Below, one piece after another: positions 1 through 6,166 of a DNA stretch of 16,523 nucleotides. The notes under the pieces are model-generated. The model saw nothing but the letters and a program-made list of their open reading frames with translations, ran no database searches and was not told the DNA's origin. Origin of the DNA: an uncultured Eubacteriales bacterium (GTDB taxonomy: Bacteria > Bacillota > Clostridia > Oscillospirales > UBA644); contig CAJLLT010000030.1 of the NCBI GenBank assembly GCA_905207625.1, positions 1 to 16,523 of the forward strand, read 5' to 3'. The position numbers and the translations under genes are program-made. Each line of letters starts with the position of its first letter. Positions within the stretch are counted from its first letter, which is position 1.

Positions 1-129
1 TGCCGTGCCATAGCGCTGGCGCTGACGGGGGATAAGCTCGGTATCGATCCTTCAAAATGTCTCTTCTGGGAGGAAGGCTACGACAAAAAAATCTCGGATA
101 TACTCCCAGGTTACCAGACTGTTATGTAG
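1..129 (+). CDS. 3' end of an unrecognised gene (partial)
   Basis: An open frame runs from the first base of the window to a TAG stop at 127-129, giving the last 42 residues of a protein that begins outside the window. The visible tail contains IALALTGDKLGIDPSKC and ends ILPGYQTVM. I do not recognise the family: the stretch has no diagnostic motif, no membrane segment and no repeat. That it is a real gene end is supported by frame 1 being open throughout and by a strong terminator hairpin beginning two bases after the stop. Its promoter and partners lie to the left of the window. It converges with the minus-strand operon that ends at 266. Confidence 0.7.
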   Translation, partial: CRAIALALTGDKLGIDPSKCLFWEEGYDKKISDILPGYQTVM

Positions 130-130
130 A

Positions 131-159
131 AAAAATCCCCCGTTTTACGGGGGATTTTT
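131..159. terminator. Bidirectional intrinsic terminator
   Basis: A perfect 12-bp stem (131-142 with 148-159) has a five-base TTTTA loop. Its core is a C5/G5 pairing flanked by A5/T5 arms, so either strand reads as a GC-rich hairpin followed by a run of T. It lies just after the plus-strand gene end at 129 and about 105 bases beyond the minus-strand PHP gene, so it can serve both converging units. Confidence 0.92.
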
Positions 160-265
160 AATTATAAAACTTGCTGTTTTATCCTTAGGGCACTCTGTAG
201 TGTTTTCTGTTCTCCGACAGGAGCGGAACCGGTTCTTCTCCCGGAGCACCGTTTTACCCGGAGGT

Positions 266-1537
266 TCAGTCTTTCTGATCAAATTCCTTTAATGCGATAT
301 CCCTGAAATGCGCGATCCTGTCCGTCATGACCGGGAAACGTTCCTCGGTTTCAGGGCTGAAAAAGGCATTTCTGAGGTCTTTTGTCGCTTCTGTTTCATG
401 ACCTATAAGCGCCCATGCGGCATCGTACAGGTTTGCAAAACCAGGATCACGCTGAGCCATGCAAATGAAACTTTGTCTGGGGGAGTTTATATCCTCACCG
501 CTGATCTGAAAGAAATTGTACTTGTCGCAGAGACTGCGTACCCGGAAAAGCTGCTGCTTTGTGTTACGGGAGGGCATATACGTCACGGCTTTGAAGCCAA
601 GACCGCTGATTACTTCAAAAAGCTCATCGAGATAATCGTCCTCAAACTTCTGAGCCCGTTTGTCTCCGGTCACGGAGGCGGTAACGTCTCCCAGGTATGC
701 GTAAGCAAGAATAGCCCCCGTTCTCTTTGCCAGAGCTACAACATCCTTCACATCAGGGCATTCGTCGGTTGCGGGTATATAGAACTTCGAAGTGTCGCTT
801 TTCAGTGCGCCGAGGAGGTCATATTCATAGTTCGGATTATCCGCATCAGTCAGATAAGCTTCAAGTTTTTCCGATACCTTAACACCGAAATCGTTGCGCA
901 GGAAGTCTACAACTTTTGCATTTCTGCCAAAGGTCTGAACGATTTTTTTGCTGAGGGCAAAAAGAATATGGCGTTCGGTGATGCTCCCTCCGTCTCTGTA
1001 CATTGAAAGAGGAATCACATCCCGGTCAAAGTCCAGCTCCATTCCGAAAGGGGCGACGATGCCGTTAATCTTTTCCAGCATCTTTCTGTCCCTGGCAATA
1101 CGCTTCTCCGTATAAGGTCTGATGAATTCAGTCATGGTGTCGATCTGCGTATGCGGAATTCCGTGAAGGGTGCAATAAGCAATGGAGGGTTGATCCGGAT
1201 TATTTATCTTTCTGCCTTTAAGGGGAGTATTCTCCATGCTTACACGGATTTCCATGCCAATGGTCGGAGCTATTCCGACGGCTTTTGCCGCCTCCAGAAA
1301 CTCCCGCGTGCCGGAAACACTGTCATGATCCATTATTCCCACAGTCCGCAGTCCGGCGGTGTACCCGCACCAGACGGCTTTGGAAGGGGAGTATGGGGAA
1401 AAGGAATATGTAGTGTGAATATGACTGTTTACGTCATGATCTTTCACTGGTGCAGGGGTACTTTCAGCAAGGGATCTTATTGCCGCAAGCCTCTGTACCT
1501 TATCAGGGCTGTTGAGTTGTTCAAAGAGTTTTTCCAT
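266..1537 (-). CDS. PHP-domain metal-dependent phosphoesterase-like protein with altered ligands
   Basis: A 423-residue cytoplasmic protein of the PHP (polymerase and histidinol phosphatase) superfamily, which normally uses a trinuclear metal site to hydrolyse phosphoesters. Visible motifs in order: SHIHTTYS with H39 and H41; IMDHDSVSG with D70-H71-D72; GMEIRV with E96; a GGSITERH motif with H190, as in TrpH-like PHP proteins. The last two motifs are unusual: where the family has an A-H-P histidine this protein has LAYAYLGD (Y279), and the closing D-x-H reads SGEDINSP (D349, N351). Length exceeds the roughly 280 residues of TrpH-type members. The ATG at 1535-1537 has AAAGGGA just upstream. 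It is the last gene of the pfkA-lplA-PHP operon, 19 bases after lplA. The substrate is unknown. Confidence 0.85.
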   Translation of the reverse strand: MEKLFEQLNSPDKVQRLAAIRSLAESTPAPVKDHDVNSHIHTTYSFSPYSPSKAVWCGYTAGLRTVGIMDHDSVSGTREFLEAAKAVGIAPTIGMEIRVSMENTPLKGRKINNPDQPSIAYCTLHGIPHTQIDTMTEFIRPYTEKRIARDRKMLEKINGIVAPFGMELDFDRDVIPLSMYRDGGSITERHILFALSKKIVQTFGRNAKVVDFLRNDFGVKVSEKLEAYLTDADNPNYEYDLLGALKSDTSKFYIPATDECPDVKDVVALAKRTGAILAYAYLGDVTASVTGDKRAQKFEDDYLDELFEVISGLGFKAVTYMPSRNTKQQLFRVRSLCDKYNFFQISGEDINSPRQSFICMAQRDPGFANLYDAAWALIGHETEATKDLRNAFFSPETEERFPVMTDRIAHFRDIALKEFDQKD

Positions 1538-1556
1538 ATCTTTTCCCTTTCAGGGC

Positions 1557-2534
1557 TCAGAAAAAACAGTCCACAAGGGTCTGCTGCTGAATACCCGCAA
1601 AATAATCGTTTATTCTTATCCGGCTGAATTTTTCGTTCAATTCTTCCATTGAGTGCCGCACACCGATCAGCTGTTGCTCAAAATCCTTTATGGGGCAGAG
1701 CGCAAAGAAGTCTCCGTACACCGTAGCGGCGCAAATAACCCCTTCACGGATATCAAGGTGAACCTCTACGGTTCCGGCGGTAGTATACGTTCTCTTAAAG
1801 AAGGAATACTTTGGGGAATAACCGTAATTCCATTCCCAGGTATCGTATTTCTCCCGGCGGAGTTTTGCGATCTGCTCAAGATCCGCTTCCGTCGGGATAT
1901 AGTTTTCCGCACCCGTCATTCTGCAGACATAATCACCGAGCTGGGATTTGAACTGCTCAACAGTCATGGGCACATTCATGTGTTCCCGGATGGTCGTGAC
2001 GTGACTTTTAACGGATTTTATGGCTTTGGATCTGATCTTTTCCTCATTTACGGTCAATATTCCCGAAACCCGGTCAAGATCGGAAGAAAACATAAGTGTC
2101 CCATGGTGAAGAACGGTTCCGTTGTGGCTGTACTGAGCATTTCCTGAAAATTTCCTGCCGTCTATAAGCAGGTCATTTCTTCCGGAAAATTCGGCTGTGA
2201 CCCCGAGGGTCGCTAGGAAATCGACTATAGGCTGGGCAAATTTTCTGAAATTCAGGTAATCCCCCTGAGCTTCGGGATAAATGAAGGTATAATTTACGTT
2301 TCCCATATCGTGGAAAACCGCGCCGCCACCGGTTATTCTCCGGACAACGTGAACTCCCTGAGCCCTGACCTTTTCCGTGTCAATCTCCTCAAGAGTATTC
2401 TGATTTCTGCCCACAATGACAGCGTCTTTATTCTGCCAGAGCATAAAAACAGGTTCGGAGCATTTTGTAAAAAAATGCTCCTCCGCTGCTAAATTATATT
2501 CAGGTTCTAATGTATCAAGACCAATAAATTTCAT
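1557..2534 (-). CDS. lplA: Lipoate-protein ligase A
   Basis: A 325-residue protein that activates free lipoate with ATP and transfers it to the lipoyl lysine of acceptor proteins such as glycine-cleavage H protein or 2-oxoacid dehydrogenase E2. Family motifs are plain: RRITGGGAVFHD at residues 65-76, RND at 120-122, and GRKFSGNA with the catalytic lysine K128. HHGTLMFS follows at 143-150. The length matches the two-domain type with a C-terminal accessory domain (about residues 245-325), so it should carry out both adenylation and transfer. Its ATG overlaps the pfkA stop by one base (TAATG), implying translational coupling in the same mRNA. No lipoylated target is encoded in the window, so its physiological partner cannot be named here. 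Confidence 0.94.
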   Translation of the reverse strand: MKFIGLDTLEPEYNLAAEEHFFTKCSEPVFMLWQNKDAVIVGRNQNTLEEIDTEKVRAQGVHVVRRITGGGAVFHDMGNVNYTFIYPEAQGDYLNFRKFAQPIVDFLATLGVTAEFSGRNDLLIDGRKFSGNAQYSHNGTVLHHGTLMFSSDLDRVSGILTVNEEKIRSKAIKSVKSHVTTIREHMNVPMTVEQFKSQLGDYVCRMTGAENYIPTEADLEQIAKLRREKYDTWEWNYGYSPKYSFFKRTYTTAGTVEVHLDIREGVICAATVYGDFFALCPIKDFEQQLIGVRHSMEELNEKFSRIRINDYFAGIQQQTLVDCFF

Positions 2535-3550
2535 TACAGGTTAAGCATGTTTGCCTCTTCGAGTTTTGCGACATCGAAGGGCTTCGTCATCTTAAGTGCA
2601 TCGTTGATATCAAGGTCTGTTATCTTGCCGTCACGGACGACAACGACACGGTTGGAGATGCCCTTCTTGAGAAGCTCGACAGCGTAAGAACCCATGTTGG
2701 AGGCAAGAATACGGTCGTGAGCCGTGGGGATACCGCCTCTCTGAACGTGTCCGAGAACGGTTTCTCTTGCTTCAACGCCGGTCTCTTTTTCTACTTCCTT
2801 TGCAAAGTCATATATGTTGTCGATTCCCATGTCATGCAGGTACTTGTAGTTTACACTGGAGGGAACATCGGCGAACACGCCTTCGGACACCATGATCACG
2901 AAGGAAGTCTTGCCGAAGGACTGGGCGTATTTGATTTTGTCCACGATATCCTTCTTGAAATCAAATTTGACTTCGGGAACTATGGTGCAGGTCGCTCCGG
3001 TTGCGAGAGAACCCTGAAGGGTGACCCATCCGGCATATTTGCCCATGATCTGAACGACAGAGCAACGGTCGTGGGATTCGCTGGTGTCTTTAAGCCTGTC
3101 TACCAGCTCTGTAACTATATTTACGGCAGTATCAAAGCCTATCGTGTCTTCGCTGCAAACAATATCGTTGTCTATGGTGCAGGGGAACGCGACGCAGGGG
3201 ATTCCGGCATTGGTAAGGTCTCGGGCGCCTCTGAAGGAACCGTCACCGCCACCTACTATAACACCTTCTATTCCAAGTTCTTCGCAAGCTTTTTTGGCTT
3301 CAAGAACGCCTTCGGGGGTTGCAAATTTTTTGCTACGTGCGGAGCGGAGCATAGTGCCGCCTCTGTTGAGAATATCATTGACAGAGGTCATGGTCAGTTC
3401 AACCACATCACGGGTCATAAGACCTTCGTAGCCTCTGTTTATACCTATAACCTTCATGCCGTTAGCGATTCCTGCTCTTGTTACCGCCCTGATAGCAGCG
3501 TTCATACCCTGGCTGTCGCCGCCGCTTGTGAGAACACCTATGGTTTTCAT
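2534..3550 (-). CDS. pfkA: ATP-dependent 6-phosphofructokinase
   Basis: A 338-residue phosphofructokinase converting fructose 6-phosphate to fructose 1,6-bisphosphate in glycolysis. Motifs: LTSGGDSQGMNAAIRA at 7-22; R72 in the RSAR loop; GGDGS at 101-105; TIDND at 125-129 with catalytic D127 and D129; R262 and H268 in the substrate loop (RETVLGHVQRGG). Numbering up to this loop aligns closely with E. coli PfkA. G104 is the residue of ATP-dependent enzymes (PPi enzymes have Asp). Two positions are odd: residue 124 is Cys (PCTIDND) where E. coli has Gly, and residue 171 is Lys (MGKYAG) where E. coli has Arg. The ATG is preceded by AGAGAGG nine bases upstream, and a strong promoter lies about 50 bases upstream. 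It is the first gene of a three-gene operon with lplA and the PHP gene. Confidence 0.95.
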   Translation of the reverse strand: MKTIGVLTSGGDSQGMNAAIRAVTRAGIANGMKVIGINRGYEGLMTRDVVELTMTSVNDILNRGGTMLRSARSKKFATPEGVLEAKKACEELGIEGVIVGGGDGSFRGARDLTNAGIPCVAFPCTIDNDIVCSEDTIGFDTAVNIVTELVDRLKDTSESHDRCSVVQIMGKYAGWVTLQGSLATGATCTIVPEVKFDFKKDIVDKIKYAQSFGKTSFVIMVSEGVFADVPSSVNYKYLHDMGIDNIYDFAKEVEKETGVEARETVLGHVQRGGIPTAHDRILASNMGSYAVELLKKGISNRVVVVRDGKITDLDINDALKMTKPFDVAKLEEANMLNL

Positions 3551-3596
3551 AACAATTTACCTCTCTGTAAATCCGATTTTTTGTTTTTCCTCGGTA

Positions 3597-3625
3597 ATTA
3601 TATACTATAAAATTGAAAAAATCAA
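3597..3625 (-). promoter_or_regulatory. Vegetative promoter of the pfkA operon
   Basis: On the minus strand a -35 TTGATT (3620-3625) and a perfect -10 TATAAT (3597-3602) are separated by exactly 17 bases. The predicted start near 3590 leaves a leader of about 40 bases before pfkA, with no obvious structure in it. Confidence 0.85.
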
Positions 3626-3674
3626 GACCTGAGCGAATATGACAAAAAAAGATGCGGCATATTTTGCAATTTTG

Positions 3675-3705
3675 TATAATATTCGGGGGGAATATATGTT
3701 ATAAT
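3675..3705 (+). promoter_or_regulatory. Extended -10 promoter region for the isomerase-like gene
   Basis: Two TATAAT hexamers lie on the plus strand, at 3675-3680 and 3700-3705. The second has an upstream TG (TGT-TATAAT, 3697-3705), the extended -10 pattern, which can work with a poor -35. The sequence 17 bases upstream (TAATAT) is indeed poor. Start would be near 3712, at the foot of the hairpin cluster, giving a leader of about 180 bases. The first hexamer has no good -35 either. An inverted repeat (3679-3695) lies between them. Confidence 0.55.
3679..3695. repeat. Short inverted repeat ATATTC-N5-GAATAT
   Basis: A perfect six-base inverted repeat with an all-G five-base spacer sits directly upstream of the extended -10 at 3697-3705 and overlaps the second half of the other TATAAT. 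Placement between promoter elements is what a repressor operator would show, but no regulator can be assigned, and AT-rich palindromes arise easily by chance. Confidence 0.35.
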
Positions 3706-3707
3706 AC

Positions 3708-3771
3708 GCTCGGCGAACCTTTCTTTGAAAGGTTCGGGGCTTCGCCCGCATGCGCTTTGCGCACGCCGAGC
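3708..3771 (+). ncRNA. Cloverleaf-like structured leader or palindromic repeat element
   Basis: An 8-bp closing stem (3708-3715 with 3764-3771, GCTCGGCG/CGCCGAGC) encloses three consecutive perfect hairpins, each with a three-base loop. They are 3715-3723/3727-3735 (GAACCTTTC arms), 3737-3740/3744-3747 (GGGC/GCCC) and 3751-3755/3759-3763 (TGCGC/GCGCA). The first can extend by one pair at the expense of the closing stem. Together they form a compact four-way junction. It begins a few bases after the -10 at 3700-3705, so it would form the 5' end of the mRNA for the gene at 3893. It could be a cis-acting RNA, or a copy of a dispersed palindromic intergenic repeat; the sequence alone does not decide. 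It is not a tRNA: there are no conserved arm sequences, and all loops are three bases. Confidence 0.55.
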
Positions 3772-3780
3772 TATTGACGG

Positions 3781-3821
3781 CGTCGCAAAAATGCCCTTGC
3801 GAGCAAGCATTTTGTGATACG
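3781..3821 (+). repeat. Long imperfect hairpin in the isomerase leader
   Basis: Inner pairs are CTTG/CAAG (3796-3799 with 3804-3807, loop CGAG) and AAAATG/CATTTT (3788-3793 with 3808-3813), with a two-base CC bulge. Weaker outer pairs include CGT/ACG at the two ends. It begins ten bases after the four-way element and is not followed by a T-run, so it does not look like a terminator. The rest of 3822-3892 holds no further clear structure apart from the ribosome binding site. Confidence 0.5.
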
Positions 3822-3892
3822 TTTTTGTGTTGATATTTTCTGCAATTGCAGATTCAACCGAAAAGATAACTGAAGAAAAGGGGAATATACTT

Positions 3893-4741
3893 ATGACTGA
3901 CTGCAGATCCTGGCTGGTAGGTGCTTCAACCTCATTTTTCGGCGGTGAAAGACTTCCCGACAAAGAGTTGATGGACGAATATGTTGCAAGTGGTCTGAAA
4001 TGCATGGAACTGTCCTATCGCAGGGAAGTATATTACGACAAGATAGATTTTGTTCATAATGCTGAAAAAATCGGCGAGTATGCCGATAAGATAGGGCTTG
4101 AGCTGTGGTCTCTTCATCTTCCTTTCGGAGGAGGGATAGAAATATCAAATCCGGATCCCTCAAAACGGGAGTTAGCCATGACGATCTACCCTGAACTTAT
4201 GGAGGCCGCGCGCCGTGCCGGGATCAAGGTAATTGTCACACACCCCTGCAAAGAGCCCATACCGGATGAGGATCGGATGGCTCATCTGAAAACAGCCCGG
4301 GAAAGCCTGAGAATACTGTCTGAGAAAGCGGCAAATCTCGGTCTGCGGCTTGCGGTTGAGGACCTGCCCCGTTCCTGTCTTGCGAATTCATCTTCAGAGA
4401 TGCTGTTTTTGCTTGACGGAAATCCTCTCCTGAATACCTGCTTTGATCTGAATCATCTTCTGATTGAATCAAATATTGATTTTATCCGGGCTGTCGGCAG
4501 CCGTATAATCACGCTTCACGTTTCCGATTTCGATTACATAGACGAGTGTCATCTTCTTCCTCTTGAAGGGAAAACCGACTGGACGTCAATATTCCGGGAA
4601 CTGGAAAAGGTCGGGTATAACGGCCGATTCATGTATGAGGTTTACGGAAGAGGCAAGCATACTCTTTCCGAACTTCCGGAGAATAAGAAAACCCTCGACA
4701 GACTGTATCAGGATAAGAAGCAGTGGCTGACCCTTGGGTAA
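3893..4741 (+). CDS. Sugar-phosphate isomerase/epimerase-family TIM-barrel protein
   Basis: A 282-residue protein of the xylose isomerase-like / AP endonuclease 2 TIM-barrel fold (IolE/IolI-type), a family of metal-dependent isomerases and epimerases acting on sugars or cyclitols. Candidate ligands follow the expected order: H75 (LWSLHLPFG), H117 (VTHP), E156 (VEDLPRS), D185-H188 (FDLNH), H209 (ITLHVSD) and E249 (MYEVYG). The frame extends upstream to a GTG at 3827, but the ATG at 3893 is chosen because AAAAGGGG lies nine bases before it and the extra 22 residues look non-native. It is a single-gene unit with a structured leader upstream and a terminator downstream. The neighbours (pfkA, punA) do not identify the substrate. 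The fold is fairly secure, the reaction unknown. Confidence 0.88.
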   Translation: MTDCRSWLVGASTSFFGGERLPDKELMDEYVASGLKCMELSYRREVYYDKIDFVHNAEKIGEYADKIGLELWSLHLPFGGGIEISNPDPSKRELAMTIYPELMEAARRAGIKVIVTHPCKEPIPDEDRMAHLKTARESLRILSEKAANLGLRLAVEDLPRSCLANSSSEMLFLLDGNPLLNTCFDLNHLLIESNIDFIRAVGSRIITLHVSDFDYIDECHLLPLEGKTDWTSIFRELEKVGYNGRFMYEVYGRGKHTLSELPENKKTLDRLYQDKKQWLTLG

Positions 4742-4748
4742 AACAAGT

Positions 4749-4773
4749 CCGGGAGAGATATTGTCTCTCCCGG
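4749..4773. terminator. Hairpin terminator between convergent genes
   Basis: A perfect 10-bp stem (4749-4758 with 4764-4773, CCGGGAGAGA arms) with loop TATTG lies between the isomerase-like gene (stop 4741) and the convergent punA (stop 4781). The T-rich tails are short on both sides (TTGATTTTC on the plus strand), so termination may be partial in either direction. Confidence 0.8.
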
Positions 4774-4780
4774 TTGATTT

Positions 4781-5614
4781 TCAATTGTGTATTTCGGATA
4801 TTTTCTTTACCGATGCCCGGAGAAGTCTCTTGAAATCCGGTGCGACTCTGTCCGCAATTTCCTTTATCTCCTCATGAGCCAGAGGTTTCGGTGATATTCC
4901 CGCAGCCATGTTGGAAATGCAGCTTATTCCGCAGACCTTCATGCCCGCATGACGCGCCGCGACAGCTTCACAGGCGGTACTCATGCCTACAGCATCTGCT
5001 CCGAGCAGAGAAAACATCCGTATCTCTTCCGGGGTTTCATAATTCGGTCCTGAGGCCTGAACGTAGACACCGGACTGAAGCTTTATCCCGAGTCCGGAGG
5101 CGGCATTTATGATACTGCTCCTTAATCCTTCGTCATATATGCAAGACATATCCGGAAATCTCGGACCGAGTGTGGAGAAATTTTCTCCGACAAGGGGAGA
5201 GGGAACAAAAGATGATATCTGTCCGCTGATGAGCATGAAATCCCCGACGGAAAACTTTTTGTTTATGCCTCCTGCGGCATTCGTCAGCATGAGTGTTTCG
5301 GCGCCCATGAGATGCAGAAGCCGGATGGGGAGCACCACATCCTGGATTCCGTAACCCTCATAGTAATGTACCCGTCCCTGCATGACTGCTACCGGAATTC
5401 CCTCCAGATAGCCGAAGACGAACCGTCCGGCATGTCCGGATACGGTTGATACTGGGAATCCTTCTATTTCGGAATAATTTACCGTGCAGACCTTTTCGAC
5501 GCTGTCCGCAAAGTCCCCCAGTCCGGAGCCGAGAACTATGGCAACATCGGGCTTGAAATCCGTAAGCTTACGGATCTGATCAAAGCAACTGTAAAGCTTT
5601 TGTTCCGCAGTCAT
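4781..5614 (-). CDS. punA: Purine nucleoside phosphorylase (trimeric type)
   Basis: A 277-residue class I (PunA/human PNP-like, trimeric) phosphorylase that splits inosine and guanosine with phosphate to free base plus ribose 1-phosphate for purine salvage. Motifs: VLGSGLGDF at 27-35, SGHAGRFVFG at 59-68 with the phosphate-binding histidine H61, QGRVHYYEGY at 79-88 (R81, H83), TNAAGGIN at 111-118, GPNYETPEE at 189-197 with E193, VGMSTACEA at 209-217, and SNMAAGI with N235 for purine binding. The start is ambiguous: an ATG at 5612-5614 lies ten bases after GGGAG, while a TTG two codons earlier (5618-5620) is only four bases from it; the ATG is preferred. It is co-transcribed behind mscL, about 17 bases after that stop. 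No association with a nucleoside transporter is seen here. Confidence 0.93.
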   Translation of the reverse strand: MTAEQKLYSCFDQIRKLTDFKPDVAIVLGSGLGDFADSVEKVCTVNYSEIEGFPVSTVSGHAGRFVFGYLEGIPVAVMQGRVHYYEGYGIQDVVLPIRLLHLMGAETLMLTNAAGGINKKFSVGDFMLISGQISSFVPSPLVGENFSTLGPRFPDMSCIYDEGLRSSIINAASGLGIKLQSGVYVQASGPNYETPEEIRMFSLLGADAVGMSTACEAVAARHAGMKVCGISCISNMAAGISPKPLAHEEIKEIADRVAPDFKRLLRASVKKISEIHN

Positions 5615-5631
5615 ATCCAAGTGTCTCCCTG

Positions 5632-6024
5632 TTATTCCTCTTTTGCTTCTTCTGCATCTGCCTTTTTGGGTTTGAGGGAATTGAGTTTGTTTATTCCCTT
5701 GACTATCAGGAACAGGCAGAAAGCGGTTACGAGAAAGTCCAGAACAAGCTCTATAAGATTGCCGTAAGCCACAAGGGTCACACCGGCAGCTTTTGCTTCT
5801 TCCAGAGTGTTGTAGACTACGCCTTCCTCACCGCCCTTGATAATCCAGAACATATTTTCGAAACTGGTCTTACCGGTTATAAGGCTTACAAAGGGCATAA
5901 TAATGTCATTTGTAAAGCTGTTTACGATTTTGGTGAACATTCCGCCGACAATAACGCCGACAGCCAGATCCATTACGTTTCCTTTGGAAATAAAGGTTTT
6001 GAATTCGCTGAAAAATTTTCTCAT
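5632..6024 (-). CDS. mscL: Large-conductance mechanosensitive channel
   Basis: A 130-residue membrane protein forming the pentameric pore that opens on hypo-osmotic shock. The N-terminal amphipathic helix MRKFFSEFKTFISKGN leads into TM1 with the family signature MDLAVGVIVGGMF and NDIIMP (residues 18-44). A periplasmic loop (about 52-83) is followed by TM2 (about 88-109) and an acidic/basic C-terminal tail. The length is normal. The open frame extends 70 codons upstream, but ATG 6022-6024 is the true start: GGGAG lies six bases before it, the family begins here, and the extension would cross the promoter. It is the first gene of an mscL-punA unit; the pairing probably reflects convenience rather than function. 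Confidence 0.96.
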   Translation of the reverse strand: MRKFFSEFKTFISKGNVMDLAVGVIVGGMFTKIVNSFTNDIIMPFVSLITGKTSFENMFWIIKGGEEGVVYNTLEEAKAAGVTLVAYGNLIELVLDFLVTAFCLFLIVKGINKLNSLKPKKADAEEAKEE

Positions 6025-6055
6025 GTCAAACTCCCAGACAGTTGATTTTACACAT

Positions 6056-6084
6056 ATTATAGCATAAAAAGTCGTATTTGTCAC
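6056..6084 (-). promoter_or_regulatory. Promoter of mscL-punA
   Basis: On the minus strand GTGACA (6079-6084) and TATAAT (6056-6061) are 17 bases apart, with TGC directly before the -10 (extended -10). Predicted start near 6049, leaving a leader of about 25 bases. A perfect TTGACA farther upstream is 28 bases from this -10 and is too distant to be its -35. Confidence 0.82.
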
Positions 6085-6166
6085 TATTTTGTCAATGGGA
6101 ATATGTAAACTTTTTGTTACTCTGTTTTCCTGTGCCGTGATGGCCGGAAGAAAGGGGAAAATCTGA

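Noticed and set aside
225..234. GAACCGGTTC palindrome in the untranslated region after the PHP gene
   Set aside because: A ten-base palindrome without flanking symmetry or promoter context is expected by chance.
2717..3610. A 297-codon plus-strand open frame opposite pfkA
   Set aside because: It is antisense to an unmistakable phosphofructokinase and crosses the pfkA promoter; its low-complexity composition is that of a shadow frame.
3708..3771. Cloverleaf element as a tRNA gene
   Set aside because: All three loops are three bases long and there is no T-loop GTTCRA box, anticodon loop or D-loop pattern.
3827..3892. GTG-initiated N-terminal extension of the isomerase-like protein
   Set aside because: There is no ribosome binding site at the GTG, while AAAAGGGG is correctly placed for ATG 3893 and family members begin near there.
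3622..4005. A 127-codon minus-strand frame across the leader and start of the isomerase-like gene
   Set aside because: It runs through the hairpin cluster and opposite the real gene, with no ribosome binding site and no recognisable domain.
6086..6095. Perfect TTGACA on the minus strand upstream of mscL as the -35
   Set aside because: It is 28 bases from the TATAAT; the nearer GTGACA has the correct 17-base spacing and an extended -10.
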